This document shows positions 6,353 through 14,790 of a DNA stretch of 24,226 nucleotides, one piece after another. The stretch is taken from assembly GCA_945871335.1 (NCBI GenBank), contig CAMBWM010000005.1:1-24226 (forward strand), read 5' to 3'. Both the position numbers and the translations under genes were made by a program. The notes under the pieces were generated by a model that ran no database searches, was not told the origin of the DNA, and saw nothing but the letters and a program-made list of their open reading frames with translations. The stretch's first letter is position 1; each line of letters begins with the position of its first letter. Origin of the DNA: Polaromonas sp. YR568. GTDB taxonomy: Bacteria > Pseudomonadota > Gammaproteobacteria > Burkholderiales > Burkholderiaceae.

Positions 6353-7141
6353 TCAAGTGGGCGAACGGGTCAGCTTTTCGCGCCAGCCCAGACCGGACAG
6401 CGTGGTGCTGGCAGGTTTGTATTCGCAGCCTACCCAGCCGGTGTAGCCAATGCGGTCCAGGTGATCAAACAAAAACGCGTAGTTGATCTCGCCCGTGCCC
6501 GGTTCGTTGCGGCCCGGGTTGTCGGCAATTTGCACATGACCAATGTGCGAGAGGTGCTTTTGCAAGGTGGCGGCCAGCTCACCTTCCATGCGCTGGGCGT
6601 GGTAAATATCAAACTGCACATACGCATTGCTGGCGCCCACCTCCTCCAGCAGCGCCAGCGCCTGGTCAGTCCGGTTCAGGTAAAAGCCCGGAATGTCAAA
6701 GCTGTTGATTGGCTCAATCAACAGCCGCAGGCCCGCTTGGCCCAGCGCGTCTGCGGCGTATCGCAGGTTGTTGACCAGCGTTTGGCGAAGCAGTTCTGGC
6801 GCCACGCCCGCTGGGGCCTTGCCGGCCAGGCAATTGAGCTGCCAGACGCCAAGCGCTTTGGCGTATTGCACCGCCTTGGCCACACCCTGCTCAAAATCGT
6901 TCACCCGCGCCGGGTCACAGGCAATGCCGCGCTCGCCTGCCTCCCAGTCGCCGGCCGGCAGGTTGTGCAGCACCAGCGTCAGGCCGTTTTGGTCCAATTG
7001 CTGGCGAATGTCCTGCGCCGCATAGGCATAGGGAAACAAAAACTCCACCGCGGCAAACCCCGACTGCGCGGCGCTTTTGAAGCGATCTAAAAATGGCTCT
7101 TCAGTGAAAAGCATGCTGAGATTGGCGGCAAAACGAGGCAT
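6353..7141 (-). CDS. hyi: Hydroxypyruvate isomerase
   Basis: Cytoplasmic TIM-barrel enzyme of the xylose-isomerase-like superfamily that interconverts hydroxypyruvate and tartronate semialdehyde. The 262-aa length is typical. It opens MPRFAANLSMLFTEEPFLDRF, characteristic of Hyi, and carries the metal-site segments IEPINSFDIPGFYL, VQFDIYHAQRMEG, HIGHVQIADNPGRNEPGTGEINY and VGCEYKP. AGGA lies about 8 nt upstream of ATG 7141. It is 84 nt downstream of gcl and 47 nt upstream of glxR on the same strand, so it belongs to one operon with them. Confidence 0.94.
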   Translation of the reverse strand: MPRFAANLSMLFTEEPFLDRFKSAAQSGFAAVEFLFPYAYAAQDIRQQLDQNGLTLVLHNLPAGDWEAGERGIACDPARVNDFEQGVAKAVQYAKALGVWQLNCLAGKAPAGVAPELLRQTLVNNLRYAADALGQAGLRLLIEPINSFDIPGFYLNRTDQALALLEEVGASNAYVQFDIYHAQRMEGELAATLQKHLSHIGHVQIADNPGRNEPGTGEINYAFLFDHLDRIGYTGWVGCEYKPASTTLSGLGWREKLTRSPT

Positions 7142-7225
7142 GGTTGACGTCCTGTTCAGGCTGTTGGGCTTAGAGGGTTGATGAATCTGAAAGGGCTGAC
7201 GCGGCGGGTTATGGACGACGCCCGT

Positions 7226-9022
7226 TCAGTCAAGCAGACCGGCGAGTTCGAGGCCGCGCTGGCCCTCGGGATGGCGGCAGTCGATCTCTTCAAACTCGTT
7301 GATCTTGTCGATCTCTGTGCCCATGGCAATGTTGGTCACACGTTCCAGCATCACTTCAACCACCACCGGGACCCGAAACTCGCGTGCCATGGCCTGGGCT
7401 TGTACCAGCGCATCGTTAATTTTTTCTGGGTCGGTCACCCGCAATGACTTGCAACCCAAGCCCTTGACGACGGCCTGGTGGTCTACGCCGTAGCTGCGCA
7501 GTTCGCCTTCGCTTTCCGGAATGTTTTGGTTTTCAAATGCCAGCTGCACGCAGTAGTCCATCTCAAAGCCGCGCTGGCTTTGGCGGATCAGGCCCAGGTA
7601 ACTGTTGTTCACCAGCACTTGCACATAAGGCAGGCGGAACTGCGCGCCAACGGCCAACTCTTCAATCAGAAACTGAAAGTCGTAGTCACCCGACAGGCCC
7701 ACTACTGTGCGCGTAGGGTCTGCAGCGACCACGCCAAGTGCGGCTGGAATCGTCCAGCCCAGCGGGCCGGCCTGGCCGCAGTTGATCCACTGGCGTGGAC
7801 CGTATACATGCAAAAACTGGGCGCCGGCAATTTGCGACAAACCAATGGTGCTGACATAAATGGTGTCGCGGCCAAAGGCTTTGTTCATTTCTTCATACAC
7901 GCGCAGCGGCTTGATCGGTGTTTCCGTGTAATGCGTTTTGCGGTGCATCAGCGATTTGCGCTCTGCGCAGCGAGCCGCCCAGTCGCTGTAGTCCTTGAGT
8001 TGCCCGGCAGCCTTGCGCTCGCGGGCGATGGCCACCAGTTGCTCCAGCGCTGCCTTGGCGTCGCTGACCACGCCGTAGTCGGGCGCAAAGACGCGACCGA
8101 TTTGCGTCGGCTCAATGTCCACGTGCACAAAGGTGCGACCCTTGGTGTAGACCTCGGTAGAGCCGGTGTGGCGGTTGGCCCAACGGTTGCCGATACCGAT
8201 GACGAAGTCACTGGCCAGCATGGTGGCGTTGCCATAGCGGTGACTGGTTTGCAAACCGACCATGCCGGCCATGAGCGGGTGGTCATCAGGAATGCTGCCC
8301 CAGCCCATCAGGGTGGGTATGACGGGCACGCCAATGAGCTCTGCAAACGTTTGCAGCAGCGCTGAGGCGTCGGCATTGATGATGCCGCCACCCGCCACGA
8401 TCAGTGGTTTTTCTGCGGCCAGCAACATGTCCAGCGCTTTTTCCATCTGCTTGCGTGAAGCCGCAGGCTTGTAGACGGGCAGCGGCTCGTAGGTGTCGAT
8501 GTCAAATTCAATTTCGGCCATCTGCACATCAAAAGGCAGGTCAATTAACACCGGGCCGGGCCGGCCTGAGCGCATCAAGTGAAAAGCCTGCTGAAAAGCG
8601 CGAGGCACTTGCGCCGGCTCGCGCACGGTCACGCTCCATTTGGTCACGGGCTTGCTGATGGACTCAATGTCCACCGCCTGAAAGTCTTCTTTGTAGAGGC
8701 GTGCACGAGGGGCTTGTCCGGTAATGCAGAGAATCGGGATCGAGTCGGCGATGGCTGAATACAGGCCCGTGATCATGTCGGTGCCGGCCGGCCCCGATGT
8801 GCCGATGCAAACGCCGATGTTGCCGGCCCGGGCCCGCGTGTAGCCTTCCGCCATGTGCGATGCGCCTTCCACATGGCGCGCCAGTATGTGGCTGATGCCG
8901 CCGTGCTTGCGCAGTGCCGCGTACAGCGGGTTGATGGCAGCGCCGGGCACGCCGAAAGCCTGGCTCACGCCCTCTTTTTCCATCACTAAAACCGCAGCCT
9001 GGGCTGCATTCATCTTGGCCAT
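7226..9022 (-). CDS. gcl: Glyoxylate carboligase (tartronate-semialdehyde synthase)
   Basis: ThDP-dependent enzyme that joins two glyoxylate molecules to tartronate semialdehyde plus CO2, the entry point for carbon from allantoin. The 598-aa product from ATG 9022 has a strong AGGAGA site; the reading can be extended to 9064 but that is not supported. It aligns by eye along its length with E. coli Gcl: [35 protein letters not shown] with valine at position 51, the residue that replaces the usual ThDP-activating glutamate in Gcl, and the ThDP site [12 protein letters not shown] plus [16 protein letters not shown]. First gene of the gcl-hyi-glxR operon, divergent from a LysR regulator. Confidence 0.97.
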   Translation of the reverse strand: MAKMNAAQAAVLVMEKEGVSQAFGVPGAAINPLYAALRKHGGISHILARHVEGASHMAEGYTRARAGNIGVCIGTSGPAGTDMITGLYSAIADSIPILCITGQAPRARLYKEDFQAVDIESISKPVTKWSVTVREPAQVPRAFQQAFHLMRSGRPGPVLIDLPFDVQMAEIEFDIDTYEPLPVYKPAASRKQMEKALDMLLAAEKPLIVAGGGIINADASALLQTFAELIGVPVIPTLMGWGSIPDDHPLMAGMVGLQTSHRYGNATMLASDFVIGIGNRWANRHTGSTEVYTKGRTFVHVDIEPTQIGRVFAPDYGVVSDAKAALEQLVAIARERKAAGQLKDYSDWAARCAERKSLMHRKTHYTETPIKPLRVYEEMNKAFGRDTIYVSTIGLSQIAGAQFLHVYGPRQWINCGQAGPLGWTIPAALGVVAADPTRTVVGLSGDYDFQFLIEELAVGAQFRLPYVQVLVNNSYLGLIRQSQRGFEMDYCVQLAFENQNIPESEGELRSYGVDHQAVVKGLGCKSLRVTDPEKINDALVQAQAMAREFRVPVVVEVMLERVTNIAMGTEIDKINEFEEIDCRHPEGQRGLELAGLLD

Positions 9023-9070
9023 GTTGTTCTCCTCTGTGTGTTGTGGGTTTGCAATGCAGTTCACTTTAGG

Positions 9071-9104
9071 GCTGCCTGGCGTTTTACAGAAGATGCTGCC
9101 AGGC
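9071..9104. repeat. Short repeat pair in the gcl/LysR intergenic region
   Basis: GCTGCCTGGC (9071-9080) and GCTGCCAGGC (9095-9104) match at 9 of 10 positions with a 24-bp period; their inner parts GCCTGGC/GCCAGGC also form an inverted pair. The period is near two helical turns, so this may be a second regulator contact site in the gcl promoter. Speculative. Confidence 0.3.
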
Positions 9105-9113
9105 CATAAAACC

Positions 9114-9130
9114 TATTCCACATGGGAATA
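9114..9130. promoter_or_regulatory. Candidate LysR-type operator (T-N11-A palindrome)
   Basis: TATTCC (9114-9119) and GGAATA (9125-9130) form a perfect inverted repeat around ACATG; inside it lies the canonical T-N11-A LysR box. It is 17 nt upstream of the LysR start and about 90 nt upstream of gcl, as expected for a site giving autorepression of the regulator and control of the divergent operon. Confidence 0.6.
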
Positions 9131-9147
9131 AGCAACTAAGATGCGAC

Positions 9148-10062
9148 ATGGACCGACTACAAGCGATGCAAATGTTTGTGCGGGTGGTGGAGACCGGCAG
9201 CTTTTCAAAGGCGGCGCTGGAATTCGGCACCACGCAACCCACCGTGACCAAGCAGGTCGCATCAGTGGAGAACCGGCTCAAAGTGCGCTTGCTCAACCGC
9301 AATACGCGCGGCGTCAGCCTCACCGAGTCCGGCGCGCTTTATTACGAAAAATGCAAATCCATCGTGCGTGATGTGGAAGACGCTGACAACATGGCCCGCT
9401 TGCGTCAGGGCCATGCGCAGGGTTTGCTGCGGGTTGGCACCTCGGTGGCCTTTGGGCGGCGGGTCATTGTGCCGCTGGCGCTGGACTTCATGGCCAGACA
9501 CCCGCAGGTGCAACTGGACCTGAGCTTTGAAGACCGCTACACCGACCTGGTGGCCAACGGCATCGATGTTGCCATTCGCATGGGAAAACTGGCTGACTCC
9601 TCGCTGGGCGCACGCTTTTTGGGCATGAACCCATGGCTGCTGGCGGCAGCGCCGGCCTACCTGAAAAAAAACGGCAGGCCCAAAGGACCCAAAGACCTGA
9701 GCGGCCACAACGCGCTGATCTACAGCAGCGTGCAGGGTGACGCAGTCTGGCGCCTGACCCGCGCCAATGGCGAGCCTGTCACTGTCACAGTAAGGGGACA
9801 TTTGCGCTCCAATAATTTATCTGCCGTGCTGGCTGCAGCGCGGGGCGGTCTGGGCATTGCAGCCTTGCCGCGGTATGTGGCCCAAGACTCGCTGACCTCT
9901 GGCCACATTGTTGAGGTCTTGAAAGATCACGCCTTGCCGGAGCAGGAAATCCATGCTGTATTTCCATCGCCCAAACTGGTGCCTGCGAAAGTGCAAGCAT
10001 TTATTGCGCTCTTGCAAGGGCGCTTCGGCGAGCGCTGGTGGCAAGCGCTGCCGAAGGCCTGA
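9148..10062 (+). CDS. LysR-family transcriptional regulator
   Basis: A 304-aa LysR-type regulator. The winged HTH spans about residues 1-60 (MDRLQAMQMFVRVVETGSFSKAALEFGTTQPTVTKQVASVENRL, then LLNRNTRGVSLTESG) and the effector domain about 88-295. Divergent transcription from gcl across a short intergenic region with a LysR-box palindrome marks it as the probable regulator of gcl-hyi-glxR, with glyoxylate or a related metabolite as a plausible effector (inference). Start ATG 9148; the ribosome site is weak (AACTAAG). It converges with the NCS2 permease gene 11 nt downstream. Confidence 0.93.
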   Translation: MDRLQAMQMFVRVVETGSFSKAALEFGTTQPTVTKQVASVENRLKVRLLNRNTRGVSLTESGALYYEKCKSIVRDVEDADNMARLRQGHAQGLLRVGTSVAFGRRVIVPLALDFMARHPQVQLDLSFEDRYTDLVANGIDVAIRMGKLADSSLGARFLGMNPWLLAAAPAYLKKNGRPKGPKDLSGHNALIYSSVQGDAVWRLTRANGEPVTVTVRGHLRSNNLSAVLAAARGGLGIAALPRYVAQDSLTSGHIVEVLKDHALPEQEIHAVFPSPKLVPAKVQAFIALLQGRFGERWWQALPKA

Positions 10063-10077
10063 GCGGCGCTTGCTCAG
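10059..10077. terminator. Hairpin carrying both convergent stop codons
   Basis: CTGAGC (10059-10064) pairs with GCTCAG (10072-10077) around a 7-nt loop. Each arm contains the TGA stop of one of the converging genes (LysR on plus, permease on minus). It may act as a compact bidirectional terminator, though neither side has a T-tract. Confidence 0.35.
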
Positions 10078-11570
10078 TGAGCATCAGCCTGAGCTGCAGC
10101 GCGCATCACGGCTTCCTGGTCTTCTTTGGCGCCGTTAAAGAACAGGTTCAGCAACACAGCGCTGATAGACGCCAGCAAGATGCCCGACTCGATCAGCGGG
10201 TGCAGGCTGTGCGGCATCCACTGCTTGAAGTTGGGTGCGATCAGCGGAATCATGCCAATGCCAATCGAGACGGCGACCACCAGGGCATTGAAACGGTTGG
10301 TCTTGAAGTCAACGCCACCCAGAATGCGGATGCCAGTAGCGGCCACCATGCCGAACATCACCAGACCTGCGCCGCCCAGCACAAAGGTGGGCAGTGATTC
10401 GACGAGCGCAGCCATTTTCGGCAGCAGGCCCAGCACGATCATGATGATGCCGCCGGCCACGCAGACAAAACGGCTCATGACGCCCGTCACCGCCACCAGG
10501 CCGACGTTTTGCGAAAAACTGGTGTAGGGAAAGGTGTTGAAGATGCCGCCAATGAAGGTGCCCAGGCCGTCAGTGCGAAGGCCGCGGGTCAGGGCGGCGC
10601 GGTCTACCTTGCGGTCGGTCATTTCGCCCAAGGCCAAAAACATGCCGGTGGACTCGATCATCACCACGATCATCACCAACGTCATCGTCAAAATCAGGAT
10701 CGGGTCAAACACCGGAAAGCCGAACTGAAAAGGCATCACGAAATCAAACCAGGCGGCCTTGCTGACTTTGTCAAAGTTCATCAGACCCAGCGCCGTGGCC
10801 ACCACGCCGCCAATCACGATACCAAGTAACACCGAGATGTTGGCCACAAAGCCTTTGGCCATTTTGGCGATTAGCAAAATCGACACCAGCACCAGCGAGG
10901 CAATGCCCACGCCGGTCAGGTCTGCGTACTTGGGGTTGGGTACCGAAGGCACCAGCGCCAGGCCATTGGGCACAGCCGGCAGCACCGAGCCAGGCGCACC
11001 GGCTGCAGCCGCTGCATCAGCCAGCCACTTCGCATGATCTGGATTGACCACGCTGGGAGCGGTCGGGCCGAAAGGGTTGCCAAAAATCCAGTTGATGCCG
11101 ATGCGCATCAGGCTGATGCCGATCACAGCAATGATGGTGCCGGTGACCACAGGCGGGAAAAACCGCAACATGCGGCTGACCAGCGGCGCAATCGCAATCG
11201 AGATGATGCCCGCGCCGATGATGGCGCCAAAAATCAGCTGTGCACCCGCAGCACCCGGTGTGCTGTTGGCCATGGCCACCATGGGGGCGACAGACGCAAA
11301 CGTCACGCCCATCATCACGGGTAGACGAATACCAAACCACTGCGTGGCGCCCAGGGACTGAATCAGCGTCACGACGCCGCAGCAAAACAGGTCAGCAGAG
11401 ATCAGCATGGCCACTTGTTCAGGGCTGAGCTTGAGCGCACGCCCGACGATCAGCGGCACAGCCACGGCGCCGGCGTACATCACCAGCACATGTTGCAGAC
11501 CTAGAGCGGCCAACTTGCCGGTGGGCAATTTTTCATCGACGGGATGGGTTTTTGAGGCGGAAGCGGTCAT
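10074..11570 (-). CDS. NCS2-family xanthine/uric acid permease
   Basis: A 498-aa inner-membrane nucleobase:cation symporter with about 12-14 hydrophobic segments. Diagnostic NCS2 positions are the QH pair in the first helix (GLQHVLVMYAGAVAVPLIVG), IRLPVMMGVTFASVAPMV, the helix-8 glutamate in VVMIESTGMFLALGEMTDR, and the signature SFSQNVGLVAVTGVMSR. The QNVGL form and the FGIRLPV segment favour a urate/xanthine carrier (PucJ/PucK/UacT-like) over uracil, but exact specificity cannot be read. ATG 11570 has AGGAGA upstream. It has its own leader with a motif shared with the gntR-uraH region, so it is probably in the same regulon. Confidence 0.92.
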   Translation of the reverse strand: MTASASKTHPVDEKLPTGKLAALGLQHVLVMYAGAVAVPLIVGRALKLSPEQVAMLISADLFCCGVVTLIQSLGATQWFGIRLPVMMGVTFASVAPMVAMANSTPGAAGAQLIFGAIIGAGIISIAIAPLVSRMLRFFPPVVTGTIIAVIGISLMRIGINWIFGNPFGPTAPSVVNPDHAKWLADAAAAAGAPGSVLPAVPNGLALVPSVPNPKYADLTGVGIASLVLVSILLIAKMAKGFVANISVLLGIVIGGVVATALGLMNFDKVSKAAWFDFVMPFQFGFPVFDPILILTMTLVMIVVMIESTGMFLALGEMTDRKVDRAALTRGLRTDGLGTFIGGIFNTFPYTSFSQNVGLVAVTGVMSRFVCVAGGIIMIVLGLLPKMAALVESLPTFVLGGAGLVMFGMVAATGIRILGGVDFKTNRFNALVVAVSIGIGMIPLIAPNFKQWMPHSLHPLIESGILLASISAVLLNLFFNGAKEDQEAVMRAAAQADAH

Positions 11571-11601
11571 GGTGGTCTCCTTTTAAAATATTTTGTATTC
11601 G

Positions 11602-11616
11602 AAAGTGTATACAGAT
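11602..11616. promoter_or_regulatory. Candidate GntR operator upstream of the permease
   Basis: AAAGTGTATACAGAT contains the palindrome TGTATACA (11606-11613) and is identical at 14 of 15 positions to the minus-strand reading of 16466-16480 beside gntR. It sits 31-46 nt before the permease ATG, where it could overlap the promoter. It fits the general FadR-type GntR pattern GT-N2-AC. Confidence 0.6.
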
Positions 11617-11638
11617 AATCCATGCAAAAAATCCGCAG

Positions 11639-11660
11639 TAACCCTAATACTTAAGGGTTA
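11639..11660. promoter_or_regulatory. Inverted repeat further upstream of the permease
   Basis: TAACCCT (11639-11645) and AGGGTTA (11654-11660) are perfect 7-nt arms with an 8-nt AT-rich centre, about 70-90 nt upstream of the permease start. This spacing suits an activator or second repressor site. The binding protein is unknown. Confidence 0.35.
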
Positions 11661-11690
11661 ATACGGATCATGTGGCGGCCGATTTGGCCG

Positions 11691-11738
11691 GGATTTGGGG
11701 GGCGGGGATCTGGGATCGGGGATCCATCCCCGCTTTAT
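11691..11738. repeat. Fragment of the dispersed GGGATCC repeat
   Basis: The GC-rich stretch between the permease leader and the M20 stop contains GGGATCCATCCCCGC (11719-11733), identical to 150-164 in the left-end repeat, plus a GGGGATCTGGGATC run. It probably marks an old repeat insertion at the end of the M20 gene and separates the permease unit from the upstream operon. Confidence 0.5.
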
Positions 11739-12986
11739 TTAGCTCAGCAAATCGTGCAGGCTGCGCGCAATCACCTTGGTGGCGCGAAGCAGGTCTTCCA
11801 GGTCAAGGCGTTCGTCAGCACGTTTGGCGTGGGACTCGAGCACGGTGCGTGGGCCTGCGCCGTAAAGCACACCTGGAATGCCGGCTTCGCCGAAGATGCG
11901 CACGTCGGTATAAAGCGGGGTGCCGCAAGCGGGGATGGGCTCTTTGAACAGCGCGGTGGCGTTGCGTTGCAGGGCTTCGGCCAGTGGCTGGTTGCCGGGC
12001 AGGGGCTTGAGGGCTTTTGACAGCAGCATGCGCCGCACGTCCACGTGAATACCTTCGTCGGCGCGGCCTTTGTTGAAGTCGGCCACAGCCGCGTCAATCA
12101 CGGCGCGGATGCTGGCTTCCACGGCCACCGGGTCTTCTTCGGGGATCATGCGACGGTCTAGCTTGAGCGTGACTTTGCCGGGCACCACATTGGTGTTGGT
12201 GCCGCCTGAAATAAATCCGACGTTGAGGTAAGGGTGGGTGATGCCCTCGACCTTGGAAATGATGTTCTTATAAAGCGTGTTTTGCGCGTACAGCGCCGTC
12301 AGGATGCGGTTGGCGCCTTGCAAAGCGTCGATGCCGGTGTGCGGCACGGCGGCGTGGGCCATCTTGCCGTGCACAGTGAGCTCCATTTGCAGGCAGCCGT
12401 TGTGCGCGGTAATCACCTGGTAGCTAAATCCTGCGGCAATCACCAAGTCGGGGTGGATGATCTTGTTTTCCAGCAGCCAGGCCGGGCCGACTTCTCCGCC
12501 AAATTCTTCGTCGTAGGTGAACACCAGCTCGATGCCACCCTGCTTGGGCTTGGCCACGGCTTCAAGCGCGCGAACAGCAAAAGTGAAGGTGGAGAAATCG
12601 CATTTGCTGACCGCTGCGGCGCGGCCGTAAATCTTGCCGGCTTCAATCTCGCCGCCGTAGGGGTTTTTTGTCCAGCCTTCGCCAGGCGGCACCACGTCGC
12701 CGTGCGCGTTCAGCGCGATGGTGCGGCCGCCCGGGCCGTATTGGCGACGCGCCACCAGGTTGGTGATGCTTTCCAGACCGGCGGCTAGCACGGCGGCTTG
12801 CGGCACTTCATGCTTTTCAACCGGCAGGCCCATGGCTTCAATTAGCCCGGCGGCGCGCAGCGCATGCGGCGTGTTATTGCCGGGCGGTGTGTCGGTGGGT
12901 ACGCGAATGAGTTCTTGCAGGAACTTGACCTGTTCGTCAAAGTGGGCGTCGATCCAGGCGTCGAGTTGGGCGTAGCTTGTGCTCAT
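11739..12986 (-). CDS. M20-family ArgE/DapE-like deacylase/amidohydrolase
   Basis: A 415-aa M20 metallohydrolase with catalytic and lid domains. Visible site residues: His95 and Asp97 (NAHGDVVP), the general-base pair Glu160-Glu161 (YDEEFGGE), Asp180 and His386 (ESHAKRADE). The bridging-aspartate motif, normally GRGAxDxKG, reads GRAAAVSKCD (121-130), placing Val126 where the metal-bridging Asp is expected. It starts 5 nt after the uraD-allC stop, so it is co-transcribed with ureide genes. It may act on a ureide (for example ureidoglycolate or ureidoglycine) or an N-carbamoyl compound; the family alone does not decide. Confidence 0.85.
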   Translation of the reverse strand: MSTSYAQLDAWIDAHFDEQVKFLQELIRVPTDTPPGNNTPHALRAAGLIEAMGLPVEKHEVPQAAVLAAGLESITNLVARRQYGPGGRTIALNAHGDVVPPGEGWTKNPYGGEIEAGKIYGRAAAVSKCDFSTFTFAVRALEAVAKPKQGGIELVFTYDEEFGGEVGPAWLLENKIIHPDLVIAAGFSYQVITAHNGCLQMELTVHGKMAHAAVPHTGIDALQGANRILTALYAQNTLYKNIISKVEGITHPYLNVGFISGGTNTNVVPGKVTLKLDRRMIPEEDPVAVEASIRAVIDAAVADFNKGRADEGIHVDVRRMLLSKALKPLPGNQPLAEALQRNATALFKEPIPACGTPLYTDVRIFGEAGIPGVLYGAGPRTVLESHAKRADERLDLEDLLRATKVIARSLHDLLS

Positions 12987-12991
12987 TTTTT

Positions 12992-14767
12992 TCAGTGTCC
13001 AGAAGGGTTCAGGTGTGTCAGTAAATGCATGAAGGCGTCTACCGCCAGTTGCATGTCGTCGTTGGTACTCGATTCGAGCGGGTTGTGGCTGATGCCGGAG
13101 TTCTGGCCGCGCACAAACAGCATGGCTTGCGGCATGATTTCGTGCAGTTTCATGGCGTCATGGCCGGCGCCACTGGGCATGCGATGCAGCGGCAGACCGA
13201 GCGAACTGACCGCCGCCTCCCAGCGTGATTGCCAGGCCGGTGCGCTGGGCGCAGCGGCGGCGCGCATGCTTTCTTCGGCCGTGTAACGCAGACCGCGCCG
13301 CTCGCAGATGCCTTGCAACGCAGCCAGGATGTCGGCTGCAAGCGCGTCGCGCTGTGCGTTGACCGGCGCGCGCATGTCCAGAGAAAACAAGCAGCGCCCC
13401 GGCACCACATTGACCGAGCCATTGGGCACTTGCAGCATCCCGATGGTGGCCACCGAGTCGCCGTCTTTGAGTGCGCGTTGCTCCACATACAAGGCCAGTT
13501 CGGCCAGCGCGGTGGCCGCATCGGCGCGCCGGTTCATGGGCGTGGTGCCGGCGTGGCTGGCGGTGCCAATGATCTCGCACTGCATGCGAATGCTGCCGTT
13601 GATCGAGGTGACGATGCCCAGCGGCATGTCCAACTCATTAAGCACCGGGCCTTGCTCAATATGTACCTCCACAAAGCCCAGGTAGTCAGCCGGCTGACGT
13701 TCCAGCTTCGGAATGTCGTCAATGTTCAGGCCGGCGTGTTGCATGGCCTGGCGCATGGTGACGCCATCAGCGTCTTTTTGATCCAACCATTCGGGCTTGA
13801 AGTCGCCGATCAGCGCGCCCGAGCCCAAAAAAGTGGCCTTGTAGCGCTGGCCCTCTTCTTCGGCAAAGGCCACCACTTCAAAGTGAAATGGCAAACGCTT
13901 GCCCTGGCGGTGCAGCTCGCGCACGCAAAGCATGGGTGAGAAGATGCCCAACCGTCCGTCGTACTTGCCGCCGTTGCGCACGGTGTCGTAGTGCGAGCCG
14001 GTCATCAGGGTTTTGGCGGCCGACGTTTCGGCGCGGTAGATACCCACCACGTTGCCGACAGCGTCGATGCGCACGTCGTCAAAGCCGCAGTTATGCATGC
14101 CGTCCACGATGTATTGCGCGCAGGCGCGGTGCGCGTCGGTCAGGTAAGTGACGGTGAGTTGGCCTTTGTCGGCGTAACCCGGGTCGCTGAATGCGCTGAG
14201 TTCTTCTTGCCAGTCCCACAGCTGGTTGCCCAGCACAGGCTCGTAGCCAAACTTGTCATTCAGCCGGATCTCTGCAATGCGGTTGATGTTGCGCAAGCAC
14301 TCTTGCCGCTCAAACTCTGGGTGGCCGTTCAGCCGCCTAGAAAAGGTCTCGATGATCTGCTGCTTGTTCAAGCCCAGGCCACGCGGGCCGCGCACCGCCA
14401 GAATGAATGGAAAGCCGAACCTGGCGTTGTAGTCGGCATTGAGCTGCTGAATGGCTGCAAACTCTGCCGGCGTGCAGTGCGTTAGGCCCGCTTTGCCTTG
14501 CTCGTTGGTGGATTCGGCCGTCAGGCTTTGGCTGACCATGGCTTTGCCTGCCAGCTCGGGGTGAGCCTGGATCAGTTGGATCTGCGATTCTTTGCTGGCG
14601 GTGTGCAACACCCGGGCCATTTGTAATTTGAGGTCGGTCAGTGACTTGAAGGGGCGCGCGCCCAATGCCCGGTCGGCCACCCAGGGCGAGTGTTCGTAAA
14701 TGCCGTCGAGCAGCCCTACGGCCTCGGCATGCGGAGCGCTGTTGATTTGGTCTATCGTCAAACTCAT
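12992..14767 (-). CDS. Fused OHCU decarboxylase and allantoate amidohydrolase
   Basis: A 591-aa two-domain enzyme. Residues about 1-168 are OHCU decarboxylase (UraD): catalytic His69 in QAHPELAGKA and the RFGFPFILAVRG signature (116-127); it makes S-allantoin from 2-oxo-4-hydroxy-4-carboxy-5-ureidoimidazoline. Residues about 180-588 are an AllC-type M20 amidohydrolase: His259 in GSHYDTV, Asp270 in GGKYDGRLG, AEEEGQRY (302-309), His369 in HIEQGPVL, GTASHAGTTPMNRRAD (401-416), and C-terminal ISHNPLES; it hydrolyses allantoate to ureidoglycine, ammonia and CO2. The domains act two steps apart, with PuuE between them. Start ATG 14767 lies 23 nt after puuE. Confidence 0.94.
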   Translation of the reverse strand: MSLTIDQINSAPHAEAVGLLDGIYEHSPWVADRALGARPFKSLTDLKLQMARVLHTASKESQIQLIQAHPELAGKAMVSQSLTAESTNEQGKAGLTHCTPAEFAAIQQLNADYNARFGFPFILAVRGPRGLGLNKQQIIETFSRRLNGHPEFERQECLRNINRIAEIRLNDKFGYEPVLGNQLWDWQEELSAFSDPGYADKGQLTVTYLTDAHRACAQYIVDGMHNCGFDDVRIDAVGNVVGIYRAETSAAKTLMTGSHYDTVRNGGKYDGRLGIFSPMLCVRELHRQGKRLPFHFEVVAFAEEEGQRYKATFLGSGALIGDFKPEWLDQKDADGVTMRQAMQHAGLNIDDIPKLERQPADYLGFVEVHIEQGPVLNELDMPLGIVTSINGSIRMQCEIIGTASHAGTTPMNRRADAATALAELALYVEQRALKDGDSVATIGMLQVPNGSVNVVPGRCLFSLDMRAPVNAQRDALAADILAALQGICERRGLRYTAEESMRAAAAPSAPAWQSRWEAAVSSLGLPLHRMPSGAGHDAMKLHEIMPQAMLFVRGQNSGISHNPLESSTNDDMQLAVDAFMHLLTHLNPSGH

Positions 14768-14790
14768 GTGCTGTGTTTTCCTCGCCGGCT

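Noticed and set aside
7478..8365. 295-codon plus-strand open frame opposite gcl
   Set aside because: Shadow of gcl, which matches its family over the full length.
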